From the NCBI RefSeq assembly GCF_900698935.1, contig NZ_LR217715.1, forward strand, positions 806,001 through 870,000: a DNA stretch of 64,000 bases, in the 5' to 3' direction. The translations under genes were made by a program, and so were the position numbers. The notes beneath the pieces were generated by a model, which saw only the letters and a list, made by a program, of their open reading frames with translations, did not search any database and was not told the DNA's origin. Position 1 is the stretch's first letter; every line of letters begins with the position of its first letter. Below are positions 19,954 through 30,169 of this stretch, in pieces. This DNA is from Erwinia_E haradaeae_D. GTDB lineage: Bacteria; Pseudomonadota; Gammaproteobacteria; Enterobacterales; Enterobacteriaceae.

Positions 19954-22035
19954 TTATACAGCCTCTTTCATACTTAAACGTACACGACCTTGTCGATCTA
20001 CTTCTAGTACTTTCACTAAAATTTCCTGCCCTACTGTTAAATAGTCAGCCACTTTATCAATCCGTTTATCAGCAATTTGTGAAATATGTACTAAACCCTC
20101 TTTGCTACTACTGATAGCGACGAAAGCACCGAAATCAACAATGCGCGTCACTTTCCCATTATACATACGACCTACAATGATTTCTGCAGTAATCTCTTCA
20201 ATACGGCGTATAGCATATTTAGCCTTATCGTCATTATTCGCAGCAATTTTAATTGTACCATCATCTTTAATTTCAATGCTAGTACCTGTTTCTTCGGTTA
20301 ATGCCCGAATAACTGAACCCCCTTTACCGATTAGATCTTTAATTTTATCAATATTAATCTGTATAGTATGCATACGGGGGGCAAATTGAGATAAATGACA
20401 ACGAGGTCTACTAAGAGCTTGATCCATTACACTCAGAATATGTAAGCGCGCACCCTTAGCTTGACTCAAAGCTATGCTCATAATCTCACAGGTAATACCT
20501 GCAGTCTTAATATCCATTTGTAATGCAGTAATACCTTCTCGACTACCTGCTACTTTAAAATCCATGTCACCCAAGTGATCCTCGTCTCCTAAAATATCAG
20601 AGAGTACTACAAAATTTGTATTATCTTTTACTAAACCCATCGCAATACCAGCTACTGCAGATTTAATGGGTACACCTGCATCCATCAATGCTAATGAAGC
20701 ACCACACACAGAAGCCATAGAAGATGAACCATTTGACTCAGTTATTTCAGACACAATACGTACTGTATATGGAAAAGAATCACCGGGTGGCATGACAGAA
20801 AGCACACCGCGCTTAGCTAAGCGACCATGACCAATTTCACGACGTTTAGGCGAACCAACCATACCAATTTCACCTACAGAATATGGCGGGAAATTGTAAT
20901 GGAAAAGAAAGTTATCGGTACGTTCCCCCATTAGCTCATCAAGATTCTGTGCATCACGGGCAGTTCCTAATGTAGCAGTCACCAATGCTTGAGTCTCACC
21001 GCGTGTAAATAATGCTGAACCATGCGTACGTGGTAGTATCCCTGTACGTATATCTAAAGCGCGAATCATGTCTTTTTCACGACCATCAATACGTGGTTCA
21101 CCGCGTAAAATACGACTGCGGACTATATTTTTTTCTATTGAATGTATGAAATCACTAATCATATCAGGATCTAACGCATGATTGTCTTCTAGTATTGTGG
21201 TAATAATTTCAGATCTAATTAAATTAACCTGCGATAACCTTTCTTGTTTCGAAGTGATATAATATGCTTCCATTAAACGAGATTGAGATAAATTAGTTAT
21301 ATGCAGTCGTAATGCATCATTTAGTGTTTCTGGCTTCCAATCCCAACGTTTTTTCCCAGCTAAGGTCGCTAATATATTGATATTATCAATGACAATTTGC
21401 TGTTGATCATGCCCAAACACTATCGCACCTAGCATCTGATCTTCACTTAGTAACTCAGCTTCAGACTCTACCATCAATACGGATCTTTTTGTGCCCGCAA
21501 CTACTAGATCCAGTTTACTCTCTTTCATTACGTCACTAGTTGGGTTTAAAACATATTGATTATTTACATAACCAACACGCGCCGCCCCAAAAGGTCCACT
21601 GCATGGTAATCCAGAGAGCGCTAATGCAGACGAAACCCCAATCATTGCCACAACATCTGGATTAACTTGTGGATTAATAGAAACTACAGTCGCAATCACT
21701 TGTACTTCATTAAAAAATCTTTCTGGAAAAAGTGGTCGAATAGGTCGATCAATTAAGCGCGAAGTAAGCATTTCATTTTCATTTGGACGCCCCTCACGCC
21801 GAAAAAAGCTACCTGGAATCCTACCAGCAGAATACGTACGTTCCTGATAGTTCACAGTCAAAGGAAAGAAATTTTGACTTGATTTTGCTGTTTTATGGGC
21901 CACTACAGTTACAAAAACTGTCGTATCGTCCATACTAATCATAACAGCTGCCGTGGCTTGACGCGCTATTATCCCAGTTTCAATTGAAATCATATGCTGG
22001 CCATACTGGAATTTATGTACAATCGGGGTGAGCAA
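19954..22035 (-). CDS. pnp: Polynucleotide phosphorylase
   Basis: Phosphorolytic 3'-5' exoribonuclease of the RNA degradosome. 693 residues (711 in E. coli). Two RNase PH domains (N-terminal VTVVAHKTAK, QERTYSAGRIPGSFFRREGRP; C-terminal IDGREKDMIRALDIRTG, TRGETQALVTATLGTARD, DFKVAGSREGITALQMD), then KH (IDKIKDLIGKGGSVIRALTEETG) and S1 (GKVTRIVDFGAFVAI). It stops just after the S1 domain, lacking the C-terminal tail that contacts RNase E in E. coli. The start is TTG at 22035, as in E. coli, with AAGGA eight bases upstream. Confidence 0.98.
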   Translation of the reverse strand: MLTPIVHKFQYGQHMISIETGIIARQATAAVMISMDDTTVFVTVVAHKTAKSSQNFFPLTVNYQERTYSAGRIPGSFFRREGRPNENEMLTSRLIDRPIRPLFPERFFNEVQVIATVVSINPQVNPDVVAMIGVSSALALSGLPCSGPFGAARVGYVNNQYVLNPTSDVMKESKLDLVVAGTKRSVLMVESEAELLSEDQMLGAIVFGHDQQQIVIDNINILATLAGKKRWDWKPETLNDALRLHITNLSQSRLMEAYYITSKQERLSQVNLIRSEIITTILEDNHALDPDMISDFIHSIEKNIVRSRILRGEPRIDGREKDMIRALDIRTGILPRTHGSALFTRGETQALVTATLGTARDAQNLDELMGERTDNFLFHYNFPPYSVGEIGMVGSPKRREIGHGRLAKRGVLSVMPPGDSFPYTVRIVSEITESNGSSSMASVCGASLALMDAGVPIKSAVAGIAMGLVKDNTNFVVLSDILGDEDHLGDMDFKVAGSREGITALQMDIKTAGITCEIMSIALSQAKGARLHILSVMDQALSRPRCHLSQFAPRMHTIQINIDKIKDLIGKGGSVIRALTEETGTSIEIKDDGTIKIAANNDDKAKYAIRRIEEITAEIIVGRMYNGKVTRIVDFGAFVAISSSKEGLVHISQIADKRIDKVADYLTVGQEILVKVLEVDRQGRVRLSMKEAV

Positions 22036-22344
22036 AATTAGTTCCTTAATGTTAAACCTGGGAGATGTTTACTGTTTTATTAAACATGTTTGAATTCCTC
22101 ATAATATCTATTCTTTTTTTTGAGAATAACGCATCTAAATTATTACCTCATAAATCTCAGCCCCTAAATTTACCATCTCGCGTACCTTTAACACTAATAA
22201 CTATATTCAACAGTGACAATGTGGATGATTATGGTACATAATTCTATGGATTTTTTTCTAAAGTATGCTTATCCCTCTGATGTAGATCAATGAAAACTAT
22301 CCATGCAACAATTACACTATAACGCATCACAATAATATCTCTTA
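22036..22344. other. Spacer rpsO-pnp
   Basis: 309 bases between rpsO and pnp, AT-rich. In E. coli this interval has the rpsO terminator, a pnp promoter and the RNase III-processed pnp leader; I cannot recognise any of them here. Confidence 0.5.
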
Positions 22345-22614
22345 CTAGCGGCGTAAACCCAATCTGTCAATTAAATTAGTATAACGTGCCATCTTTTTAT
22401 GCTTAAGATAATCTAATAGTTTACGACGTTGTGATACCATACGCAGTAGACCACGTCGACTGTGATGGTCTTTTGTGTGTATAGAGAAATGACCTTGTAA
22501 ATCATTAATTTGTGCAGTTAAAAGAGCTACCTGAACTTCTGTTAACCCACTATCATTCGAATGACGACCAAAATCAGAAATAATTTGTGCTTTTGTTGTA
22601 TTATTTAAAGACAT
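22345..22614 (-). CDS. rpsO: 30S ribosomal protein S15
   Basis: Primary binder of the 16S rRNA central domain. 89 residues as in E. coli, with the near-identical core LTEVQVALLTAQINDLQGHF and KDHHSRRGLLRMVSQRRKLL. Start ATG 22614 has GGGAG seven bases upstream; a longer in-frame start at 22644 would add ten residues foreign to the family. Order pnp-rpsO-truB-rbfA-infB-nusA is the conserved enterobacterial one. Confidence 0.98.
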   Translation of the reverse strand: MSLNNTTKAQIISDFGRHSNDSGLTEVQVALLTAQINDLQGHFSIHTKDHHSRRGLLRMVSQRRKLLDYLKHKKMARYTNLIDRLGLRR

Positions 22615-23040
22615 TACATAACTCCCATTTTTCAGATCATTCATTTACAGATGCGTGTTAATGATATGGACACTTCACAGTGCAGTAAATTACCTCAAAA
22701 TAGATGATAATTAGTTAGAATGGATAATCTATGAGATTACACTATAATATTAAATTTGTAACATTGCAGTATGACAGTTCTTTTGATACACCTATCTTAT
22801 TCATATCCCTAACTATTCATTGATTTCTATAAATTCAGATTTATTTGTACAAAACGAGACATTCTCTATGCATATTCTCATTTATTGTTCATACGTGTTC
22901 GTATATTCGTAATTACTGCTAAATAGTAAAACAAACAAAGGTGATTAAATCTATTAAAACCCATCAATTGTATATCTAACGTACTTATAGTTTTCATTGT
23001 TTTACAATGATTAATTACAAATACAATCTCTCAGAAAAAA
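22615..23040. other. Gene-free spacer truB-rpsO
   Basis: About 0.43 kb of AT-rich sequence with no gene or clear signal. Confidence 0.55.
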
Positions 23041-23973
23041 CTAAATAACCACCCTTTTTGGTTTTAACAATCCATTATCAGTCACTTCTGCTATGCCAAT
23101 AAACTTACTATCTTCACCTTCGGTTACACGCACGAGCCCACTCACTGATCCACCAGCTAATCGTAATGGTCGACCTTGTTTAAAGTACTTAGCGAACATA
23201 TTCTGCAAATTAACTGAAGGGTATCCAGATACCGGGCTATCTATAGGCATCAGCAGTGAATCAATATAAGTATATGGCATCACCCCAAGGTCTTTTTCCT
23301 GATTAGCAAGCGCTAGAAGAGACTCTAAAGTAATCATTTTTTCTCTTGGATAGTCAGACACCTGTAACCGGCGTAAACAAATCACATGAGCGCCACAGCC
23401 TAATTTTTCACCCAGATCATCCACAATTGTACGAACATATGTCCCCTTGGAAACACGCATCTCTAATTCTAGTTCATTTCCCTCATATCGTATACATCGT
23501 AACGTATACACCACCACTCTCCGAGATTCACGCGGTACATGCACGCCTTCTCGTGCATATTCGTACATCTTCCTTCCCTGATATTTAATAGCTGAATACA
23601 TTGATGGAATTTGCTGTATTTCCCCACGAAAACTTTCTAAGACTGCCTCTAGTTTCTTAATTGAGAATTTTACTAAACGTGTACTCAGTAATATACCGCC
23701 TGCATCTGATGTATTTGTTCTCTGACCAAGGCGAGCAATTACGTGATATTCCTTATCAGAATTCAAAATATACTGTGAAAATTTCGTTGCTTCCCCAAAA
23801 CAAATAGGCAACATGCCTGTGGCTAGTGGATCTAAGGTGCCAGTATGACCTGCACGATTAGCTCGATATAAATATTTCACTTTCTGTACTGCCTGATGAG
23901 AAGAATAGCCAAGAGCCTTGTCAAGCAATAACACGCCATGAACACTTCTCCAACGATGAGTCATGATTTTCAT
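23041..23973 (-). CDS. truB: tRNA pseudouridine(55) synthase
   Basis: Makes pseudouridine 55 in the T arm of tRNAs. 310 residues (314 in E. coli). GVLLLDKALG, the catalytic Asp48 in RAGHTGTLDPLATGMLPICFGEATKFSQ, and IPSMYSAIKYQGRKMYEYAR are intact, followed by a PUA-like C-terminus (GLVRVTEGEDSKFIGI). Starting at ATG 23973 puts the catalytic residue at position 48, as in E. coli. The frame is open to 24033, overlapping the end of rbfA, and no ATG has a clear ribosome binding site, so the exact start is uncertain (23964 is another choice). Confidence 0.96.
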   Translation of the reverse strand: MKIMTHRWRSVHGVLLLDKALGYSSHQAVQKVKYLYRANRAGHTGTLDPLATGMLPICFGEATKFSQYILNSDKEYHVIARLGQRTNTSDAGGILLSTRLVKFSIKKLEAVLESFRGEIQQIPSMYSAIKYQGRKMYEYAREGVHVPRESRRVVVYTLRCIRYEGNELELEMRVSKGTYVRTIVDDLGEKLGCGAHVICLRRLQVSDYPREKMITLESLLALANQEKDLGVMPYTYIDSLLMPIDSPVSGYPSVNLQNMFAKYFKQGRPLRLAGGSVSGLVRVTEGEDSKFIGIAEVTDNGLLKPKRVVI

Positions 23974-24022
23974 AAACGTACAAAATATAATTTTTGTTGT
24001 TCCTTGTGCCATAATACGATGT

Positions 24023-24388
24023 TTATTGATCACTTTTAATAATATTCGTAACTAATCGAGAAATGCGCATCCCTTCTAAGAAAGAGTTATCATGATAAAA
24101 CCTAAGCTTTGGTGTAATACGCAAACGCATTGTCTGACTCAGTAAAGTTCGTATATAGCCAGCTGCGCTAGACAAAATACGTAAGCTCTCAATTCTCGCC
24201 ATCTCATCCTGATCATTGAGAAATGTAACAAATACTTTTGCGTAAGACAAATCCCGAGAAAGCATGATACTCGACACAGTGACTATCTTATCTAAACGCG
24301 GATCATGCATCTCGGATTGTACAATGATTGCTATCTCTTTTTTCATCACCTGTGAAATACGTTGTAGGCGATTACATGCTTTTGCCAT
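24023..24388 (-). CDS. rbfA: Ribosome-binding factor A
   Basis: KH-fold factor for late 30S maturation and cold adaptation. 121 residues (133 in E. coli); the acidic C-terminal tail is missing. Recognised by QRISQVMKKEIAIIVQSEM, DPRL, VSSIMLSRDLSYAKVFVTFLND and LRITPKLRFYHDNSFLEGMRI. The end may overlap the 5' part of the truB frame. It lies downstream of infB as in E. coli. Confidence 0.96.
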   Translation of the reverse strand: MAKACNRLQRISQVMKKEIAIIVQSEMHDPRLDKIVTVSSIMLSRDLSYAKVFVTFLNDQDEMARIESLRILSSAAGYIRTLLSQTMRLRITPKLRFYHDNSFLEGMRISRLVTNIIKSDQ

Positions 24389-24571
24389 AAAATGGTTATC
24401 TCCATATAATAATTTAGACGGTCAAAAGCAACCTTTTGCTATGTATTATTGAAGTTAAAAATTGCACTAACTGCCTGTAGTCTACTACTGTAGATTCAAA
24501 AACCCACCACAGTAAATAACACATCAACTAATTACCCCAAGAAATATATGCTAATTATGTATATTAAGATG

Positions 24572-27292
24572 TTAAGCAAGCGTACGCTGAATCTCATGAA
24601 CTTCAAATACCTCAATGATATCGCCTATACGGACATCATTATAATTTTTAACACCAATACCACATTCTAAACCATTACGCACTTCACTAACATCTTCTTT
24701 AAACCGACGAAGAGACTCTAGCGCACCTTCATAAATGACTATATTCTCACGCAATACTCGGATTGGATTATGACGCTTAATAGTACCTTCGATTACCATA
24801 CAACCAGCAATAGCGCTAAATCGAGGAGATTTAAATACATCACGTACTTCTGCTAATCCTATGATCTGTTGTCTATATTCAGGAACAAGCATACCATTCA
24901 TAGCTAATTTAACTTCATCAATCAAATGATAAATTACAGAATAATAACGTAGATCTAAATTTTCTGTATCGATAATACGTCTTGCTGAAGAATCAGCGCG
25001 TACGTTAAAACCAACTAAAATAGCGTTTGATGCTGCTGCTAACGTAGCATCAGTTTCAGTGATACCACCTACACCGGAACCAACCATTTTCACTTGTAAT
25101 GCCTTACTAGATAGTTTAATCAATGCTTCTGAAATAGCTTCCACTGAACCTTGGACATCAGCCTTGAGCACAATATTCATCTCGGAAACTTTACCTTCCA
25201 TGATATTATCAAACATTTTTTCTAATTTTACTTTCTGCTGTCTGGCTAATTTTACCTCACGACATTTACCCTGGCGATATAGAGCCACTTCACGTGCTTT
25301 TTTTTCGTCACGTACTACTGTTACTGTATCACCAGCAATCGGTATACCAGACATTCCAAGAATTGCAACAGGGATCGACGGTCCTGCAGTACAGACTTCT
25401 CGACCAGATTCATCGCGCATTGCTCGAATTCGACCATACTCGAAACCACATAACACAATATCGCCTTTTTTAAGCATACCTTCACGTACTAGAACAGTGG
25501 CTACTGGACCTCGCCCTTTATCTAAAAACGATTCAATAACTACCCCGCCTGCCATGCCATGACGTACTGCAGTAAGCTCTAATACTTCTGCTTGTAATAA
25601 AATAGCTTTTAGAAGCTCGTCAATCCCACTACCAATCTTAGCAGAAACATTAATAAATATGTTCTCCCCCCCCCATTCCTCTGGAATAATTCCATATTGC
25701 ATTAATTCTTTTTTCACACGTTCTGGATTAGCTTCTGGCTTATCACATTTATTTACTGCGACTAACACAGGCACATTGGCTGCTTTAGCATGTTGAATAG
25801 CTTCGATAGTCTGGGGCATCACACCATCATCTGCAGCTACTACTAAGATTACAATATCAGTGACTTCTGCACCGCGGGCGCGCATAGCAGTAAATGCAGC
25901 ATGGCCTGGTGTATCTAAAAAGGTTATCATACCATTGACAGTTTCTACATGATACGCACCGATATGTTGAGTAATTCCGCCTGCCTCGCCACGTGCTACC
26001 TTTGTAGATCGAATGTAGTCTAATAATGATGTTTTTCCATGATCTACATGACCCATAATGGTGACAACTGGTGCGCGAGATTCTAAAATTAAGTCCGTAT
26101 CACGATCACGCATCAATTCTGCTTCGAGCGCATTCTCATGACGTAACGTCACCTTGTGACCCATATCTTCTGCTACCAATTGGGCAGTGTCCTGGTCAAT
26201 AATCTGATTAATCGTTGCCATGGCACCTAACTTCATCATAGCTTTAATGACTTGTGAACCCTTGACGGCCATCTTATTCGCTAATTCTGATACAGTAATA
26301 GTTTCACCAATTACTACGTCTCGATTAATCACTTGAATTGGTTTGTTAAAGCTCTGGTGCAAAGAACTTGGTCTGCGTTTTCCACTCTTGCCACCACGTA
26401 CCTGTGCACGTGCTTCTTCACGATCAGTTTTCGCTTCAGAGTGTTTATTACCTTTTTTGCGTACCTGAACTTTAGTAATACGTATGGCACGATTACGACG
26501 ATCGCTCTCAACCTGAGCATCATTTTCATCTTCTGCGGCGCGTGCATGGGTTGAAGTGGTAATATGATAGTCATTAGGATCTTCCACATCTTTCACGACT
26601 TCCGTCCATTCAGCGCCTTTTTCTTCCGCCATCTGACGTGCAGCTTCCGCTACGCGCTTGGCTTCTTTTTCAATCTTGCGACATATTTCTTCTTCAGATT
26701 TGCGTTTTAATTCAGCTGATTTCGCTATTCGACGGGCTTTGTCTGACTGCGAGGTTCGTAATATCTCCTCCGCGGCCTTCTGACTCATGCTGTCTTTTTT
26801 CACCACTTTAGCATGAACTATTTGCTCTTTCTCAGATTTGATCATGCTTGCAGGTGGCTGTTTTATATTCTGATGAACTCTATTCTGAATATTATCCTCA
26901 GTCTTATGAGAAGATAACCCTGTCACTATATGCGTTTCCTGCTCTACTACTTTTCCCTCTGCAGAACCAGATACTATATCTGCATGCACGGAGTCAGATA
27001 GAATCCCTTTAATATATGTACGTTTTTTACGTACTTCAATTTGCACCGATTTACTTTTTCCTCCGGTACCAAGAATACTAAGAGTACTACGTGTCTTACG
27101 TTGTAACGTTAACTTACTAGATCTGCTACCCCGATCACGGTTCAAGTAGGCTAGTAAAATCTCTTTTTCATTCTGACTCACCACGTCTGTCGCAGACTTA
27201 CGTATGCCTGCAGCAGCAAATTGCTGTACTAGGCGCTCCGTTGGTATCTCAATTTCTGTGGCCAACGATTTTATAGTTACATCTTTTATCAT
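24572..27292 (-). CDS. infB: Translation initiation factor IF-2
   Basis: GTPase placing fMet-tRNA on the 30S subunit. 906 residues (890 in E. coli). N-terminal IF2-N domain (DVTIKSLATEIEIPTERLVQQF), a charged linker, a second IF2-N domain (VIGETITVSELANKMAVKGSQVIKAMMKLG), then the G domain: GHVDHGKT (G1), DTPGH (G3), NKCD (G4, Ile to Cys versus E. coli NKID), followed by domains II-IV. ATG 27292 has AAGGA five bases upstream and matches E. coli MTDVTIK. It follows nusA after a short gap, so they are probably cotranscribed. Confidence 0.98.
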   Translation of the reverse strand: MIKDVTIKSLATEIEIPTERLVQQFAAAGIRKSATDVVSQNEKEILLAYLNRDRGSRSSKLTLQRKTRSTLSILGTGGKSKSVQIEVRKKRTYIKGILSDSVHADIVSGSAEGKVVEQETHIVTGLSSHKTEDNIQNRVHQNIKQPPASMIKSEKEQIVHAKVVKKDSMSQKAAEEILRTSQSDKARRIAKSAELKRKSEEEICRKIEKEAKRVAEAARQMAEEKGAEWTEVVKDVEDPNDYHITTSTHARAAEDENDAQVESDRRNRAIRITKVQVRKKGNKHSEAKTDREEARAQVRGGKSGKRRPSSLHQSFNKPIQVINRDVVIGETITVSELANKMAVKGSQVIKAMMKLGAMATINQIIDQDTAQLVAEDMGHKVTLRHENALEAELMRDRDTDLILESRAPVVTIMGHVDHGKTSLLDYIRSTKVARGEAGGITQHIGAYHVETVNGMITFLDTPGHAAFTAMRARGAEVTDIVILVVAADDGVMPQTIEAIQHAKAANVPVLVAVNKCDKPEANPERVKKELMQYGIIPEEWGGENIFINVSAKIGSGIDELLKAILLQAEVLELTAVRHGMAGGVVIESFLDKGRGPVATVLVREGMLKKGDIVLCGFEYGRIRAMRDESGREVCTAGPSIPVAILGMSGIPIAGDTVTVVRDEKKAREVALYRQGKCREVKLARQQKVKLEKMFDNIMEGKVSEMNIVLKADVQGSVEAISEALIKLSSKALQVKMVGSGVGGITETDATLAAASNAILVGFNVRADSSARRIIDTENLDLRYYSVIYHLIDEVKLAMNGMLVPEYRQQIIGLAEVRDVFKSPRFSAIAGCMVIEGTIKRHNPIRVLRENIVIYEGALESLRRFKEDVSEVRNGLECGIGVKNYNDVRIGDIIEVFEVHEIQRTLA

Positions 27293-27316
27293 GCTGTTCC
27301 TTCCTGCTACCATTGA

Positions 27317-28825
27317 TTACGCGTCGGAACCGAACCAACATATATTGCGTGCGGCCATAATTAACTCGCCAGCCCGCAACTCATCGGTTAATCCATCAAT
27401 ATCTGATAGATCGTCCACACCTTGCTCGGCAAGATCTTCTAAGTTACACACTCCTTTTTCTGCTAATTTAAAGGCTGTCTCCCTATCTAATCCAACTAAG
27501 TTCAATAAGTCTTCAGAAGGTTTATTGGTATTGCAACCCCCTGTGCTAGAAAGTGCTAAGTTAGTTAATGCTATATTGGCTTGGTTACGCAACTTTTCTG
27601 CTTTTTCTGTATCCATACCACGGATGGATAGTATCTCATGGATTGGTACGTACGCCAACTCTTCTAAGGAAGAGAAACCCTCGTCTACCAGAGTAGCGGC
27701 TAAGCTTTTATCAACGTCGAGATATTTAGTAAATATATTAATAGCAGCGTATAATTCCGCCTTATTCTTAGCCTGCAAGTCTTCAATCTTCATAACATTT
27801 AGACCCCATCCACTGAGCTGAGACGCAAGACGTACGTTTTGTCCATTACGGCCGATAGCCTGGGCTAAATTACCAGCTTCTACAGCAATATCCATCGTAT
27901 GACTATCCTCATCTACAATGATCGAAGAAACATCTGCAGGCGCCATAGCATTAATAACAAATTGTGCAGGATTATCATCCCAAAGTATGATGTCAATACG
28001 CTCGCCACATAATTCACTAGATACTGCTTGAACGCGCGCACCTCGCATGCCTACACAAGCACCAACTGGATCAATGCGTTTGTCGTTTGTTTTTACAGCA
28101 ATCTTAGCGCGTGATCCTGGATCACGGACAGCAACTTTAATTTCCAGTACCTCTTCAGCAATTTCTGGTACCTCAATACGAAAGAGTTCGATAAGCATTT
28201 CAGGTCGAGAGCGACTAACAAATAACTGCGCACCGCGTGCTTCAGGACGAATAGCGTATAAAACGCCTCGTATGCGATCACCTACACGAAAATTTTCCCT
28301 GGGGAGCATATCTTCACGAAGTACTACTGCTTCCGCAACAACATTAGAGTCGTTGTTTAAACGCACCTCAAGTGTAATATTATCACGAGTCACTTTTTTC
28401 ACTATACTAGTAATAATCTTACCTTCTTGTTCACGAAATTGAGCAATCATCATAGCACGCTCTGCTTCACGTACTTTCTGTACTATCACCTGTTTTGCGG
28501 TCTGAGTCGTAATGCGATCAAAAGTCACAGATGCTATTTGATCCTCCACAAACTCACCTACAGATACAGAGCTATTATCATATCGTGCTGCGGCCAGCGT
28601 AATTTCACAGGTAGGCTGAGTTACGTTTTCCACAATTAACCAACGACGAAATGTCTTACAAGAACCGCTTTTACGATCAATGCTGACGCGTACATCAATT
28701 TCCTGTTCATGTTTTTTCTTGGTGGCCGTAGCCAGCGCGCTCTCTAACGCTTCGAAAATCTTCTCACGTGGAAGTGATTTCTCATTTGAAACCGCCTCGA
28801 CAACCGCTAAGATTTCTTTATTCAT
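27317..28825 (-). CDS. nusA: Transcription termination/antitermination factor NusA
   Basis: Binds RNA polymerase and modulates pausing, termination and antitermination. 502 residues (495 in E. coli). N-terminal domain (MNKEILAVVEAVSNEKSLPR), S1, two KH domains (DPVGACVGMRGARVQAVSSEL; NLAQAIGRNGQNVRLASQLSGW) and two C-terminal acidic repeats ending AARNICWFGSDA. A five-residue insertion lies in the S1 domain (RLNNDSNVVAEA). ATG 28825 has GAGG nine bases upstream; ATG 28840 would add five residues. rimP, which precedes nusA in E. coli, is absent. Confidence 0.98.
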   Translation of the reverse strand: MNKEILAVVEAVSNEKSLPREKIFEALESALATATKKKHEQEIDVRVSIDRKSGSCKTFRRWLIVENVTQPTCEITLAAARYDNSSVSVGEFVEDQIASVTFDRITTQTAKQVIVQKVREAERAMMIAQFREQEGKIITSIVKKVTRDNITLEVRLNNDSNVVAEAVVLREDMLPRENFRVGDRIRGVLYAIRPEARGAQLFVSRSRPEMLIELFRIEVPEIAEEVLEIKVAVRDPGSRAKIAVKTNDKRIDPVGACVGMRGARVQAVSSELCGERIDIILWDDNPAQFVINAMAPADVSSIIVDEDSHTMDIAVEAGNLAQAIGRNGQNVRLASQLSGWGLNVMKIEDLQAKNKAELYAAINIFTKYLDVDKSLAATLVDEGFSSLEELAYVPIHEILSIRGMDTEKAEKLRNQANIALTNLALSSTGGCNTNKPSEDLLNLVGLDRETAFKLAEKGVCNLEDLAEQGVDDLSDIDGLTDELRAGELIMAARNICWFGSDA

Positions 28826-29323
28826 GCTAGCATGCCTCAATCTGTACTTTTAAAAGTGGGGAACCACGTTTTCTTTCTAGATGTTACTTAATGCGCATAC
28901 TTTATGGTTACTCTTCACAAAAATAATCGTAATATTACTGTTAAGTAACTGCTTGTTGCCTTGCTGTTACTTGGAATTTGAGATCGCTATAAAAAACACT
29001 GGTCAGATTTACATTCATTAACGCATATATAATTCCAGATGCAAGATAAGGAGCTACAAGCTGCCATAAAGAACCGCATCCATTACAAACGCAGATCATT
29101 GCATACTCCTGTGTTACCACCATGCTCTTGATTTTTATTTTAAATACAATCTGGATAAACCAGACATGCATATGCTCATCTCACGCTCAAAATAACATTT
29201 CAATTTTAAATTCACACTTAAACGTAATAACAAATAAAATAACTGGTACTAAGAATAACTATGCCCGCAATGTTATATACTGTTTTAAAATCATCATACG
29301 AATACTTTTAAATCTCAAGATAT
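28826..29323. other. Spacer where rimP is expected
   Basis: About 0.5 kb between nusA and the terminators of the tRNA unit. I find no similarity to rimP. A minus-strand frame at 28941-29171 would encode 76 residues including CVCNGCGSLWQLV, unlike RimP or any family I know; I do not call it. Confidence 0.5.
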
Positions 29324-29344
29324 AAAAAAAAGGGCTTCTAGCCC
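29324..29344 (-). terminator. Rho-independent terminator (distal of two)
   Basis: On the minus strand GGGCT-AGA-AGCCC is followed by eight U residues. The stem is short but the U run is perfect. It is the second hairpin after the initiator tRNA. Confidence 0.65.
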
Positions 29345-29365
29345 AATCATCCTGCTATTTTAATA

Positions 29366-29395
29366 ACAAAAAACCCCGAAATCTTTCGAGGTTTA
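29366..29395 (-). terminator. Rho-independent terminator (proximal) of the tRNA/secG unit
   Basis: On the minus strand AACCTCGAAA-GA-TTTCGGGGTT followed by a U run: a 10-bp stem with one U:G-type or mismatched pair. It lies 126 bases beyond the initiator tRNA. Confidence 0.75.
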
Positions 29396-29520
29396 TTTCA
29401 TATGAACGCTTGTAACCCGTGAACAGTAATTCCGCGCCGCTGAAAAGTCCTTTTACAACTGTGTTTTATACATTCTGTGTACAAAAACTATTTTTTAAAT
29501 GGCTGTTATATCATCTATGG

Positions 29521-29597
<77 letters not shown>

Positions 29598-29602
29598 TTT
29601 TT

Positions 29603-29632
29603 ATTATACGCATTACCTGTACGAATTAGCAA
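29603..29632 (-). promoter_or_regulatory. Promoter directly abutting the initiator tRNA
   Basis: On the minus strand a -35 TTGCTA (29627-29632), an 18-bp spacer and a consensus -10 TATAAT (29603-29608). The expected start is 29596-29597, that is, the tRNA's own 5' end, so the transcript would have little or no leader. Confidence 0.55.
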
Positions 29633-29657
29633 GTAAAAAGCAAGTAAAACTTTAATT

Positions 29658-29745
29658 TGGTACCGAGGACGGGACTTGAACCCGCAAGCCCATGATGGGC
29701 ACTACCACCTCAAGGTAGCGTGTCTACCAATTCCACCACCACGGC
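29658..29745 (-). tRNA. leuU: tRNA-Leu (GAG)
   Basis: 88 nt with encoded CCA and the long variable arm of a class II tRNA. The anticodon stem-loop CTACC-TTGAGGT-GGTAG gives anticodon GAG. It closely follows E. coli leuU and lies between secG and the metY position as in E. coli. The acceptor stem reads GCCGTGG against CCTCGGT, leaving a U:U mismatch at 5:68 where E. coli has A:U. Probably cotranscribed with secG. Confidence 0.96.
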
Positions 29746-29857
29746 AATCAAAAAATCACTCACTTCTGACATTTACTTACATACAAATAAAATTTATATC
29801 GTTTTTTGTCAAATCAGCAACATGTAGATACAATCTACCAAAACGTATTTTCATTCT

Positions 29858-30169
29858 TTAAGAGCGTACATTATTTGGAACATGGACCGATGGCACATCC
29901 ACTCGATGAAGTTCCTGCACCTTTTCTCTTGAAGTTTTATGACTATTAAGGTTACCTATTATTAGACTTAATAGAAAAAACAAAATTGATAACAGTGGAA
30001 TCATGCGAAGAGTAACAAAATTATTTGCTCCATACGAACCGAATAGTGTGCTAGACGCACCAGAACTAAATGACGCCCCCATAATCGATCCTTTGCCTTG
30101 CTGTAGTAAAATAATACTAATTAAACTTGTAGCTACAATTAAAAAAACTATTAAAACGGTAGTGTACAT
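29858..30169 (-). CDS. secG: Protein-export membrane protein SecG
   Basis: Small subunit of the SecYEG translocon. 103 residues with two membrane segments (about 2-22 and 53-72) separated by the conserved LLQQGKGSIMGASFSSGASSTLFGS. The C-terminal tail after GNLNSHKTS is variable, as in the family. It lies between glmM and leuU as in E. coli. Confidence 0.97.
   Translation of the reverse strand: MYTTVLIVFLIVATSLISIILLQQGKGSIMGASFSSGASSTLFGSYGANNFVTLRMIPLLSILFFLLSLIIGNLNSHKTSREKVQELHRVDVPSVHVPNNVRS

Noticed and set aside
28941..29171. Minus-strand frame considered as a rimP remnant
   Set aside because: Position fits, but the 76-residue product shares no RimP motif; treated as chance.
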